Shown: positions 43,720 to 57,100 of the stretch, in pieces
Numbering within the stretch: position 1 is the stretch's first letter
Layout: the number at the start of each line of letters is the position of its first letter
NCBI GenBank assembly: GCA_032158295.1
Contig: CM063243.1
Coordinates: 3,480,948-3,544,947, forward strand
Direction: 5' to 3'
Source of the DNA: Pycnopodia helianthoides
Lineage: Eukaryota > Echinodermata > Asteroidea > Forcipulatida > Asteriidae
Length of the DNA stretch: 64,000 nucleotides
Notes under the pieces: model-generated
Database searches by the model: none
The model's input: only the letters and a program-made list of their open reading frames with translations
What the model was told of the DNA's origin: nothing
Position numbers and translations under genes: made by a program

Positions 43720-43882
43720 AAGCTGGGGCGGGGGAGAGGAAAGCTTAGGGAAAGAAAAAAAATTTAAGGGGGGGGGAGGTAACCTAATTCTTCTTTAGAA
43801 GCAAGACAAATCTTTGATGCAGTCATGCAACTTGTAATTAAATCCCATCCCAACCCCCCATCCCCTCCCCCTCCCCCCCCAA
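43720..43882. other. G-rich then C-rich low-complexity tracts
   Basis: GGGGCGGGGGAGAGG and GGGGGGGGAGG on +, then at 43844-43880 a run of C blocks (CCCCCC, CCCC, CCCCC, CCCCCCCC). Either strand could form a G-quadruplex. Confidence 0.5.
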
Positions 43883-44174
43883 AAAAAGATAAGAGAAAGT
43901 GGAACTGCCAAAGACACAACGATTTCATCACTGTTTTCAAGAACTGACGAACGCGTCAAAAATAACAAAATTATGCATAACATTTTCAGCAAGTTTCGGG
44001 ATGTAACGTGTCACAGTTTTGTAATTACACTAATTAGCATGACTGACAAACCAGAAAATTGGCCATATATTGAATTTTCACTAAGTGTACATGAATTAAG
44101 ATGTCAGCTTTATTTTGGTGGAAAAATTTTAAAGAAAAAAAAAAAGCTCCCAAACGGCAATTTGAAAAGTAAGT

Positions 44175-44318
44175 TCATCTTCGAGCATGATTTTCTTCAA
44201 ACAAAGAATCTTGGCTGTGGTAAAGATTCGTCACTTCGTGAAAACTGCGACAATTTGTGCAGTGGTGTTCAGACTCCCATGGAACAAAAACCAAGGGAAA
44301 AAGTGGAAAGCAGTGATC
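44175..44318 (-). CDS. Doubtful second exon of a small peptide gene
   Basis: An open frame of 47 codons and a TGA follows a possible acceptor (AGCTACTTAG). It includes PLFPLVFVPWESEHHCTNC. It is in phase with the putative first exon at 44529-44555 (MASIGNFLQ). The HHCTNC piece faintly recalls the second half of a LITAF zinc domain, but the first CxxC is absent. The acceptor is weak and the stretch may be presenilin 3' UTR. Confidence 0.15.
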   Translation of the reverse strand, partial: DHCFPLFPLVFVPWESEHHCTNCRSFHEVTNLYHSQDSLFEENHARR

Positions 44319-44528
44319 CTAAGTAGCTTGCCTGATGTGAATGCGAACAGCATGAAATTGGGCAGCGGTCATGAATTCATGAAAAAGTGCCTACACTACT
44401 TTTAATTTAGGTAATTAATTTTACTTTTGCGTCAAACTACAAACGAAAAATACTGACCTGTACAAAAATCTCTTACATTTGTCATAAAAAACATTATTAT
44501 CACTTGTTTTCTTAAAAAACATGATTAC

Positions 44529-44555
44529 CTGTAGAAAGTTCCCGATAGACGCCAT
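44529..44555 (-). CDS. Doubtful first coding exon
   Basis: ATGGCGTCTATCGGGAAC and three further codons (MASIGNFLQ) run into CAG|GTAATC, a reasonable donor, with a good Kozak context (AAAGATGG). Only nine codons, so the evidence is slight. Confidence 0.2.
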
Positions 44556-44752
44556 CTTTATGTCAACTTAGGTTTTGGCTTTGAGCCACGTAAAGCAACC
44601 TTGTTTTTTCTGTGTAGCCAAGTGGTTCACCAATCATGTCAGGAATTTGATTACACTCCCAGTGCCGCACGCAGTATATTTCCACTAAACGCATTTGCCC
44701 GTAACCATGGCCGATTTTGACACGTGTGACATCAACGGGGGCTTTTTGGGAC

Positions 44753-44860
44753 GGTAGGTGGCAGCAGACTTACAGGTAAATCCATCGTTCTCGGCAATGT
44801 GCGCATGCTTAGAACTTTGAAACAATGGAATTTTTACCTGGTATGTCTGCTGCCATCTAG
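44753..44860. repeat. Palindromic element in the presenilin 3' flank
   Basis: GGTAGGTGGCAGCAGACTTA and TATGTCTGCTGCCATCTAG are inverted about 70 bases apart, with inner pairs ACAGGTAAATCCAT and ATGGAATTTTTACCTGG. It is a small fold-back MITE, within 130 bases of the presenilin stop. Confidence 0.8.
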
Positions 44861-44986
44861 TGTTAAAAGCTTCCCGTTGGGAAATCTATGTGTATTTCAC
44901 TTGAGGGCTGATTTGAAATTTACAACGTTGTATCTTCCTTTGAACAAAACACATCCCCCAGTTAGTCTGGCGACAGCGGCACAGCT

Positions 44987-45141
44987 TTATATAAAAACCT
45001 GACTGCTGGCTAATGAGTCCGTGAAGGGGAACACTAAAAGACTCGTGCAGAAGTAGAACACCAGACCGAAGCAGATGGAGATAGGTAGTGCGGGGAGGGC
45101 CTTCTTGAAGATCGCCAGAGGATCAATGTCAGACAGAGTCC
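44987..45141 (-). CDS. PSEN: Presenilin exon 9 (last), frameshifted
   Basis: After acceptor TGTCTCAG, phase 0 gives GLCLTLIL, the expected start, but the next conserved residues ([19 protein letters not shown]) are in the next frame. The 155-base coding length would be 156 if intact. The discrepancy lies at about 45117-45124 (+ strand GCCAGAGGATC), where one base appears missing. In the downstream frame the exon ends with VFI and TAA. Confidence 0.9.
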
Positions 45142-48100
45142 CTGAGACAGAGAGCAAAAGAGGAATGTCGTCAAATTTTGTTTCACTGCTTGGCGCCCGG
45201 CTTCCCAAAATATTTCGTGTTGTTGCAGAGAATATCGGTCATGAAACCATGAGAAAACCAGCTAAAGACAATAAATGTTCTTAATGAGATGCGCCGGGAT
45301 TGTGTTTTCTCTTAAGAGAAAATATGGAACGCGTTCAGCATGAATCAGTCAAGCCGCGGTATGCTGGAATCTGGGCCTTGCCTCCCATATGCCAAATACA
45401 AGGATAAACAATGGTGGCACTCTATGATAAACAATAGTGGCAATGTAATCTTTGTTTTTGATACGAAAAAGGAAGAAGGTTGAATTGGGGATTGCACAAT
45501 AAACCCCTCGCAAAAGGGAGATTTTAAACATGAATTCCAGTCCCTTTTGTCCTGGAGGGAACAGGAGCTGAAGGCAAGTGCATGCCTTTGCACAATACAC
45601 AGTGGAATGTCTGGGTGTGTTCACTTCCGGGTGTACATTTGTAAAAAGAGGGTTTGACTAAATTTAAATTTTCGCTTTTTTGTTTCGACCCACCACCCAC
45701 AATTTCGTTTATCAAAAAGTTGTAAGTACTGATAATTCTGAAATTGGCCCTAATGAAAATAAATATATAGAACTTTGAAAGCACTCACGATAAGAATAGC
45801 TACAAAGCAAGCCACCGTAGTAGTCCAGTCTCCCTGAGCAGATGCCTTGCCGACTAAGACACTGTAGAAAATAAAATCTCCCAAGCCCAGTTTCACACCA
45901 CCTGCAAGGAAAAAAGTGCCAATATGAAAACCCGGCCTCGCTACCGCGGTGTATCGATACCTCTCGTCACTAGCCCCCTGGAAGGGATGCACTGAAAAAC
46001 AACGCTGATTGGCTACCAACGAATGAATATTCTGCGCGCACGCCCTTTAAAAACTTTCCGCGTAGGGCACTTACGCATGTTTCGAAATGCAAGTATTTTT
46101 ACGAAATCCACTTCAAAATAAACAGTTTTAACACGGTCACCCTAAACTGCATACAGTTAGACATGCCACAAGATCGAAGGAAGAATGCCTTTTTTAGGGG
46201 ACTGTGACCATTTTGAGGGGCGTAGAGCGAATTAACCACAGGACTATTTAAAATATCCAATATATTTGGATATTTCAAAGTCAGGCTTCCAGGGTTATGA
46301 TCGGGCATAACATTCGGGGGAAAAATGGAGCAGCAACACCGTACACCACTGGGATTGAGGTTGATGTAAAACACATATAACGATAGGATATGAGTAACTA
46401 CCTTGCCCTGCGTTTTGAAGCCCTGTGGGCAGGGAATCACGTTTGTTCACAACCCCATGTGAGAACAATTCAGTTTTCTGAAGCACTCCATTTTCAAAAC
46501 AGATAGAGCTCTTGTGAAAATGGTGGAAAATTACAAGTTTCAAAACTTATGTGAAAATGGTGCATTTTTTTAATTAAATAAAATCTAAATCAATTGATGA
46601 TGCCACATTTCGAGTGTACATTTTTGCACAGAGATTTTTCAGTTAATTCCTGAATTTTGATGATATTCAAAATAGGAAACATCAATTTTGGGTATCGGGA
46701 GATCAAAACTCATTGTTTAACTCATTTCTCAAAAAACTTTTGAATTTCAAGCAAAAATGTTTCAAGGAAAGTTTTCTACCACGACCATCTTTATACCATA
46801 CATGCGCAACTCTGTAAACGTTTATACTTTCACTCTTTCCAGCATTGTGTACACCCTTGTGTACAAGGAAAAGTATACCTTTGGTTTTTGGAACCGTTCG
46901 ATTGTTTTGGAACCATTCGATTGTTTTAATCCTATATAAATGTAGATATATACAACAAAACTAACCTGTGAAAATATCATTTCAAAAGGTGTAGCGTTTT
47001 TGAGATATCGCCAAAAATCTGGAGCGGTTAAGTCCACGCATGAAGGATAATCCCTTATAGGAATACACAATCCGAGAAACATTTCTGACAAAAACAATTC
47101 TCAGATTCAAATTTTGGGGGAATAAAAACTGAAATCTTTTTCAATATATCCACATTTTTTGAATTGAAATATTTCTCAAAATGCTTTATACTATCGAAAG
47201 TTGCTGTACTTCTAATCAAGTCAGTTTTTATTGCCATAAATTTTTTTAGAGTGATTACCAATGGTGTACATACCTTCCCTTTGAGACAGTTACGGTGTCT
47301 TCCTGGACAGATTAAGTGTTAAGACCATAAAATAAATAAAACTTACGTTCTTCATCATCGTCGTCATCGACAGGTGGCCTCCTCTGGACATTCTGCCCTT
47401 GGCGTAGGGCGTTCACAGCATCACGCGCCTCCTCAGAGGTTGTGCTGAGGTCTCCTCCGAGCTCTTGTTCTCGCCGTTGACGGAACTCAACGTCAAACCC
47501 GGCGTCCTCTTCATCCTCTTCCGTGTTGCTAGCTCCTACAATGTCAATAATAATTTTAAAAAAACGCTTCTAATAGTCAGTGTCCTCCAAATTTGAGAAA
47601 TAATATACTGATAATAATCTAAGCATTTATAAAGCGTTCTTTACGCAGAAAAGTTACCACAATGCTTTACAACAACAACAATATTAAACAATCAAGAAAT
47701 AACAATACAAAGGAATGAGAAATAAATGAATAGCCTAGTAAGCAAAATAAGTCTGGAAAAGGTGAGTTTTAAGCAATGTTTTGAATTCAGTCAGTGAGAC
47801 GGCATGACGATTTTGATGGGGAAGACTTCTCCAAAGGTTTGGAGCAGCTGCATAAAAGATAAAGAGCATCTGGTTTGAGGTTCTGTAAGAATCCTTGTAA
47901 CTAGGTTGGCGCGAAGCCTTTCGGGCTCTGGGCTTGGGGCCCGCTTAAGGGCCGAGAAAATTGTTGAAAGTACACAATCTGTGATCCTGCCGATGCACTC
48001 TGAGGTAATTCCTGATGGCGACTTCCTCCTGACTTCTTTAAGCAAAGGTTTTAGAGAATGCATTTGATCTAAGAAATGCACGAACTTGAAAAATGGCGGG

Positions 48101-51100
48101 GGAAAAACCGTGGCAGATGGATTTTAAACCTTCTTGGCGACTTTTTAAACAGGGCGGAGTGAACATCGAATATTTACTGTACCTACATAAATTGTAAAAC
48201 TGGAGGTCACAGGTTCAAATCCTGTTCGGGCCTTGCGCTTAAACTTTTTGCAAAGCAGCCCACCCTGCTGGTAAACTCTGCGCTGTACTTGCCCCCAAGA
48301 AGTTTTAGTAGCCCATCAGATTTTAAAGATACATTTTCATAAATGCATCTTTCTGATGTATTAATGGCAGTGATCACATCCAGTCTAGTGGTCAAATGAA
48401 GTTACATTTACACACTCAAAAATAAAATAGCTCATATATTTAAAATTAATTATTCCCATCTAAAAAGGAAAGAAAAGTGAGCATTTCAAAATCAAGTAGG
48501 TTTCACAGTTTTTTGTAGCCCACAGGGCGAGTTGAGAAGTGGTGTCCAATAGCCCATAGCAATTTTACTAGACAATGTACGCCGGGCTAGTGTTGGATAA
48601 TAAATGTTGGTGCTATCCCATCCAGTGACGCTGTATCTGTTGACTTTTCGTTAAAATGAATGCTGTATTTGTGACGATACAGATTCAAGGGTGGTAACTG
48701 TGCTGGACTATTTCCACTTGTGTTATTTTAAACGGAGAAGTGGTGGGGAAATAGAACAACCAAAATGCGACCTTTTTTGACCATGTGGGTCGAGTGTGGT
48801 GATGTGAGGTTGCAACCAGGGTGTGGGAGGGATAGCGTGGATATGTTTGTGAATATGAGTGACAAAGCGCATGTCCGTTGTTGGCTTGTCACAGTAACGC
48901 AATCAGACCCTCAAGTGTTTCTTGTAATTCATAAGAATTAGAAATTGTGCTGTGGGCTTTGTGCATCCGCTAATTATGGGTCTACCATAATATTCTCCTG
49001 GGGTGAGTTTGTGTATTTGGTAGAAGTAAATAGTCGGGATGCCACTTTCTATGTGTGTGAGGGGTCGAGGTACTCATATGTTTGCGGTTGATGATGTTTT
49101 GGAATTTACCGGATTCAAGGAATCAGGTAATCTTTTGAACATCTTAGAGAGATGTGAGTTTGCAACCAGGGTAAGGGAGGGGATAGCCGTGGGTATGTTT
49201 GTGAATAGGAGTGACAAAGCGCATGTCCATAATAACGCAATCAGATCCTCAGTGTTTCTTGTAATTCATAAGAATTATTTGCGGGAGAATGGTGAGCCCT
49301 TGCTGTTCTACCTGGAGGTCGCAGGGCTCAAAGGTGCATTCAAGGCAGTCCAAGGAGCCACAGTGCAGCAAGGCACATACAATGGCGCGGCGAGACCGTA
49401 TGCCGACGGCGTTCAACAAGCCCCGACTTACCGTTCCCAGTTGATGAATCCATAGCCTCGTTATCTTGACCTCGACCCTTATCAGGATCGGTGTTAGCCA
49501 TTCCAACCATCCACGCCATGGTTGCTGTCAAATAAAACCCAAAACAAAACAAAAATAACAACATTTCTGATGAAGAAGAGAGAAGTCTTAACACATGACC
49601 AAGAGTCATAGATTGGGTTTTTGCAAACTTAAAGGAACATTACAGAAATGGTAAGAAAAAAACTTGTAAAATATACTTTTTGAACACAGGTTTCCATAAA
49701 ACTTACACGGTCTAATGGTGATGATAGTAGAAAACATCTCTTGAAATATTTCTGTCTGAAATGCCATAGTTGATGAGAAATGAATAAACTAACTTTCTGA
49801 TTGGAGTTTATCGCTCAGTGAGCGTTTTATTCATTTGTAGAATCTATATGATTTCATGCACTATTTTCTCGTGACCCAGATGGCCGATCAATCTCAAACT
49901 TCTACAGGTTTGTCAGTTGATGTATATGGTGGATTACATAAAGTGCTTACACTGCCAGCAACTGTTTTGTTAGCAAAAACCAATTCTGTAATGTTCCTTC
50001 AAATGCCGATTTACAGGCCAAAGTGTCAATAAAGATACAACAAAAGTCACCTGTAAAAGTTTCAGCTGAATACAGTGTCTACTTGTTGAGAAAACGCTAA
50101 AAAACTGTCACTATATTTTAGCATAACGCACATCTGTGTTTAGCAAGATGACAGCGGATACCAACCGCATCTCTGGCCGGGGCATTCACAGTCGGACACC
50201 GCGAAAATTTGAATCTCGCAAAAACTTTTGTTTTTCATTCGTATTGTTTTCAAGGGGGACTTTATATCAAAGTCACAAAAATCATACAGATAAAAATCAT
50301 TTTGGAATGCCCCAGATTGGACAGTAGGTTTTTAAAAACTAAGATAAACACCAAGTAAAAAAGCATTCAAAGAACTTTGTTTCAATTCAGCGTGCTAAGA
50401 CCAAACTTTTAAAAAATTGGGTTTAGGATGCCCCCAATGTTTGAAAAAACCCAGAGGAGGCCCTGAGGAGCTTTTATACTATGTTTAAAAGCACCTAATA
50501 AATGTCTATTTGCACCATTATTAAAAATCAAGTGATAAACCACAAGGGGACACTGACGGGGTAAATTAAAAAAAATATTGGGGTTGAACAAAGAAAAATT
50601 GTTGAAATAAAAAAGTCGCATACCCTTAAGGTGATCCCATGGCTGCCGCTTCCCAGGTTGTATCGTAAACTTGTGATCCCTGGCAACACAACAGTCAACA
50701 GTTGTATGGCTTCTGACTGCCCCCCCCCCCCCCGAACAAAGGTGTTGACAAAATAGGGAGACTGCCAACATAGAGCTAGATAGCTCAGTAGGTAGAGCGC
50801 CGGTACGTGAATCCGGACATCATTGGTTCAAATCTCGATCTAGTCAATTTTTCTTTGTTCAACCCCAAATTATTGATTTATTGATTACTTACAAGAGTAG
50901 ATGAGAGCAGGAAAGATGGGCTCATTCCTCTCTTGAGCTGTCTCCACAAGAACCCTGAGTGGCCCCCTGGGTGATAGTACGGCAAACAGGTCTGATCAAA
51001 AGAAAAAAGACACACAATAAGTTTTCAGCGTAATTCCTGTCTGGCCACAAATTCCTATTAGTAATAGTTCTTCAATCTTTCTGGTAATGAAACCGAGGGA

Positions 51101-54100
51101 CCCTCAAAAGCGACTAGCGCTGTGACCCGTAGGCCCTGAAGATAAACTGTGTAGTGAAGATGTTAGGTGTGGGAGGAAAAACCACAAATAGGGGGATAAC
51201 CCACACAGTCAGGTAGGGACGGAAAACCCAATCCACATGCATGACATGCAAGGCTCCGGTCCAGGATTCGAACCGAGTCCACTGAGGTAAAAGGGAGGGA
51301 CAGACCACTACAAACCAGAATGCTGCCAAATTATAGGTTTTCCTGGTAAATTTGGGTAAATAAGCGGCCACTCTAAGTGTGACATTGTGAAATTGAAAGC
51401 TCGTCAAAACTGTCTTTCAATTTCTTAAGATGAATCTTAGTGCTAAATGAAATCGACCCCTGGACCTGTCCAATCATCAATTTACTGGCCCGACACTAAA
51501 GCTACCATGCTCCAGCGTAAATTATGAGCCCTGATGTATTTGATGCGTTGGTTCAAAGGTAGCCAGTGAATTACGTGATGCCGACCCACACGGAAGTTGA
51601 TTGGCCAATCTTACCGTATATAGCAATGGCAGCTAATATCGTCCACAGTGTCCATTCCGGGAGGTACTTGATAAACGTTAAGGCGAGGAGGGCGGATATG
51701 ACAATCAGGTAGATCTGCTGCAGCCTCAGGGGCCCCTTCCAGTGAATGCAGACCATGCCGACCACGCCAAAGTTCCACATGAGTAGGGACGCCGTGAAGT
51801 AATCCAGTGGAATGTTGTAGGTTAGCATCAGCTCTCTGTCAAGGGTAGTACAAGTTGAAGTTGGGGGGGGGGGGTGCCAGTCAGAAGCCAGTCAGTTAAC
51901 TGCCATGTAGCCAGGGATCCCACCCAAGTTTACGATACAACCTGGGAAGCGGCAGCCACGGAATCACATTTAAAATTTAAAAAGTCACATCCCCTCATGG
52001 TGATCCCGTGGTTGCCGCTTCCCAGGTTGTATCGTGGCTTCTGGCTGGCACCCCCGAACAAAGATATTGACAAAATAGGGAGACCGCCAACATAGGGCTA
52101 GATAGCTCAGTTGGTAGAGCGCCGGTACGTTAATCCGGAGGTCGTTGGTTCAAATCCCGCTATAGTCAATTTTTCTTTGTTCAACCCAAAACCATTTGAA
52201 ATTTACCCAGTCAGTTTCCCTTGTGGTTCATTACTTGGCAATTTATAATAGTATTACCAGAGTCTCTTACAGCGCACGTGTCTACCAATAAGGTACTCAA
52301 GGCGCATGATCAAAGAGAAACATTAAAAGTTTTTGAAAATATTGTTCTGAATATATGGGAACGGTTTATGTAGCAGTTGCGGCGCATTCAGCAGCCACTG
52401 CCACAAACACTGGGGCAAACCTCTTCTCTCTGCATTAAGTAGCACCATGGCTTTACGTTCCATTTGAAGGACAAAGCAATAAAGGTTCATTATTGGCGTG
52501 TCTTGGACAAGCGGCTAAAACACCCGACTCAAAATCTGGTGTTTCTGATCGGCAGAGTGTGGGACTTGGGTCGTGGCACTTGTGTCCTGGAGCAAGACAC
52601 TTTACCATAATTGACTTCATTCTTCGGCCTTCATCCTTCGGATGGGATGTAAAGCCGAAGGTTCCGTGTGTTGTGTAAATAGACATTATGCAAATGACGT
52701 CATTTGAGTAGGGCGCCCTCAGCTAGAGGTCACAAGAAGGTTGCTCATTGGTTCATCCTTTGCAACACGCAGATGTGCATTTTCCATTATGTCATTATTG
52801 CTTATATGTACCTCTAAGATGGCGGCTGGATGACCTCAATGCATAAGGTCCATAAGCGACGGGGTGCAATTGAGAAATTTTCAACTTTGGACCATTTCCC
52901 CACTTTGTGAAAACGTTGATGATCTAATTTGAAGTTCTGGCCTTAAATTCATGAATGATTTTGAAGCAATCTAAATATTTATTTACTTGCTAAATGAAAG
53001 TGACAATCTATTAACTTACTGCAGGTAAAAGAACGCAAAGAAAAACAGCAGCAGTAATGAGGACAGGATGAGCCAGCCATGGATAATCTGCAAAAAAAAA
53101 TATATAAAAAATCAACAAATGAAACATTCTAGATGGAATGAAGACAGAAGAAACAAAACTTTGGTTCCAAACAAACAAATCCAACTAATAGATGCAAAAA
53201 TTGCCTTTGGGGTTAAAGAGGGGCTCTAAAGTCAAATTGAGTTTTCTATTGCACTCAATTTCCAGTAGACAGAGTCCTCATCAGTGTGGGGAAAAAATTA
53301 CAAGTCTCTAACCTCACGTTAAAGACACTGGACACCTTTGGTAATTGTCAAAGACCAGTCTTCTCACTTGGTGTATCTCAACATATGCACGAAGTAACAA
53401 ACCTGTGAAAATTTGAACTCAATTGGTCGTCAAAGTTGCAAGATAATAATGGAAGAAAAAACACCCTTGTCACACGAAGTTGTGTGCTTTCAGATGCTTG
53501 ATTTCGAGACCTCACGCGTGAGGTCTCAAAATCAATTCAAATATTTTACTGAGAAATTACTTCTTTCTCAAAAACTACGTTACTTCAGAGGGAGCCAGTT
53601 CTCACAATGTTTTATACTATCAACAGCTCTCCATTGCTTGTTACCAAGTAAGTTTTCATGCTAACAATTATTTTGAGTAATTACCAATAGTGTCCAGTGC
53701 CTTTAAAATGGTATAAAAAGCGATTGTATCTGTAACTCTTTCGGAGCGAAATTTGAAACGTGGCGTCATCGGATATCAAAAAACAAATGGACATTCCCAA
53801 CAAGAATCTTTGAGCCAGTCAAAAGGTAAACTTCAATGCCGTTTTGATTGAACATCATCAGGAATGAACAAAATGTTCTCTGTACAGAAATGTACATTTA
53901 AAATGTGATGTCATCAAACATTTTTGGATTTTGATAAAAAAAATGCACTTGAAGGGTATCAAACACAGTGGCATTTTTACAGGATAATTTTAATTTTAAA
54001 AGTATGTGTACTTTATTTATTGGAAAATGAGTGAGCTGAACTTGACCTTGGAGCCTTTCCTTAACCCTCCTACTGTCAGTGACTCTTGGCAACATTTTCC

Positions 54101-57100
54101 AGTGAGTTGCCCAACCATTTGAAACCATTTGAAACCATTCGACTGCCAAGGTTGTGTACGGTGGCACAACTGTGCACAGAACTAACTGTGTACATATGCA
54201 TTCCCTCATGGTATCATATTGCAGGCTGGCATAGTTTATCTCATGTATCATTCAAAACCACTTGAATGGTATTGAAAGGTCAGACAGCAAGAGGGTTAAG
54301 ATTATTATTTAAGTTTTTTGACCTACACGAGTGTGTGATAAGTACTCTATACTTAGTACATTCTGAAGTCCTGGAAAAACAAACCCACAGGCATACACGT
54401 GCTACTCAGGTGGGATTCGAACCCACAATCCTCACCGTTCTAGAGCAGATGTCTTACCGCTAGACTACTGTGCGTGCCCAGCGAGACGAGACCACATCTG
54501 ATAAAAAAGTTGCTGTACTCCCTGCAAATTACAGGATTCAAACTTCCAACCATTGCCAACTTGGTGAAGCTACAACACAAGTTGACACATGGTGATGTGG
54601 ATCAAATCTGCAGCCAACCATGCCAGAAACATTGAGGCAAAACCCTCAGCAATGAGTGCGCTGGGTTCTTGTACATCTGCATTTATACACCAAACAGGAT
54701 CTGAGGGGTTTACCCACACTGTTTATCGGCAACTGAACCCTGATCCGTCACCGAAGCTCACACTCTTCGAGAGTATTCCTACCTTGTAGCATCTGTACTT
54801 GTAGAGTAAGACCAGTACGACTGTCAATGCCAGGACAATACAGATGATGATGAGAGCGTTGACTACAGCGTTCCATGCCTTGGTCCCGGCACCTCCTTTG
54901 TCTTCATGAAATGGTGTGTAGATTCTGACGAGAGCAAACAAATAAACATCCAGTCCAGATTAATCTCAGATTATGAAATGAAAAAAAACTTTAAGTTGTG
55001 ATACTTATAAGAAAATGTTGAACACTGAGGATTGAACTTATGGACTCCCAGCACTGAGGATGAACTTGGACTCAGCACCGAGGATTGAACTTGGACTCAG
55101 CACGAGGATTGAACTTGGACTCAGCACCACCGAGGATTGAAACTTGGGACTCCACACTGAAAATTGAACCTTGGACTCAACACTGAGAACTTGAACTTGG
55201 ACTTGGACAAATGAGAATTGAACTGGACTCAGCACTGAGGATTGGACTGGACTCAGCACTGAGGATTGGACTCGGACACACAAAACTGGTCCATAGAATT
55301 AACTGGCTCAGCACTGAGTTGGACTCATACATAGTTGATGGACCACAGATTATCGACGAAATGTACATTTAAGACCGTCACAAATAGTGGAAAAAAAGCT
55401 GATTTAAAAGATGGGCCCTATTTTTATATTTAGGAGTTGCGCCCTCTTGTGGACTGTTTTTAACACTTCAATCATCACACATCTGTGTCCGTTACATTAC
55501 CCAGTGCTGACATAAAATTTAAGTTGTTTGAACTATCTGTTGCAGTTGCTATACAATTTGCTAAGGTAAATCAAACTTAAACTAGCTGGAAAATCATCAG
55601 AAAAGTTGTTTTTATTTTCTTTTGAATATCAGTTGGTCTTGTTTACCTTGGAAAAAATATTTCAATAACTTTTTTTGTGCAATGATAACAACATCGTTTT
55701 ATGAAAAGTAAATCAACTGAGGTTGGACACTCCAATATCCTAACCCCAGGTTTTACTTTCATCAATAATTATATCCTCTGAACTGCTGGCTGGGCCCAAT
55801 CCGTCTGGCAGAATTATTTCCGGGCGATTAAGTCATTATTCAGCTTCAGATCCTTTCTGATAAGAAATATGTACCCGTTTTATCTCTTGAGAGTAATTTT
55901 ATCATAAAAATTTGAAGGTGCATCTCAAATGTTTTCCTCGGCTTTTGAGTAAGATGGTGATATTAACCTTAGGGTTTCTGTGTTCTTATCCCCCCACAAA
56001 TTGTTTCTCTTATGTATAACTGTTCCTTCAAGTCGTAATTTCTAATCATTTCCCCCAGTTATATATCTTGGGTTGTTTTCGAGCCGACTATGTACAATCT
56101 CCAATTACGATAATTTATTGCAAATCTCTCAAGGTGGGTTCGTGTGTGTTCCAAGCTTTTCTGTGGCAGCCATTGCCAATGGAGCAGAACAAAACATCAA
56201 ACCACAAACATAATCAAAAAACCCTTAAAAATGTGCAGAATTTCGGGCGTGTTGCCCATATTGAGGATTTACTGGTGGCTTTTTTTTCTATTTTTTTTCT
56301 ACCCTGTATTATCTGATTATACATGTACATCGTTTTCGTCTTGTAAATATCGGTGATCACACATGTTTATAACTTCCCTGGCAAAATTGGCATACGCTTT
56401 TTAGAAACCCTGCGGAGCATTTCAAAGACTTTATAGCTTATGAAGGTGGACTTTTGGCAACTTTTAGCAAACAAATATCGTTGACATATTAAGAATATCG
56501 TCTTTGTCACGATATTTCAACAATTTTTAAACCAACATCGTTAACGATGTTGTCCTCAATATCACATTGTGACGATATTATCTAATATCGTCTAGCACTA
56601 CACAGGCATGCAATTGTAACTTACCAAAAAAGAGGAAATTACAAAGTTTCAATGATTTTGTATAGTATTTTTCAATTTTGAATGGTAAAACTGAGAATAA
56701 AAAAGAGGAAATCAGCTGATCCGAAGAAAAGTTGCATGCCTGACTACACTAAGATTGGAATCAAACTGAACACCAAGGACTGGACTTAGACTTGACACTC
56801 AGGTTTAGACTCGAACTCGACACTGAGGCTTGGACTCAGACTCGACACTGAGATTTGGACTCGGACTCTACACTGAGGTTTGGACTCAGACACGACCACT
56901 GAGGTTTAAACTCAAACTCGACACTGATGTTTGGACCTTGACTCGACACTGAGGATTAGACTCTACACTAAGGTTTGGACTCAGACTCGACACTGAGATT
57001 TGGACTCGGACACTACACTGAGGTTTGGACTCAGACTCGACACTGAGGTTTGGACTCAGACTCGACACTGAGGTTTGGACTCAGACTCGACACAGTGGTT

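Noticed and set aside
43973..44326. 117-codon plus ORF
   Set aside because: Contains a Lys run from poly(A) and no recognisable domain; several frames are open here by chance.
52097..52170. tRNA gene
   Set aside because: A- and B-boxes are present, but the acceptor stem and anticodon position 33 are wrong and identical dispersed copies share a SINE body.
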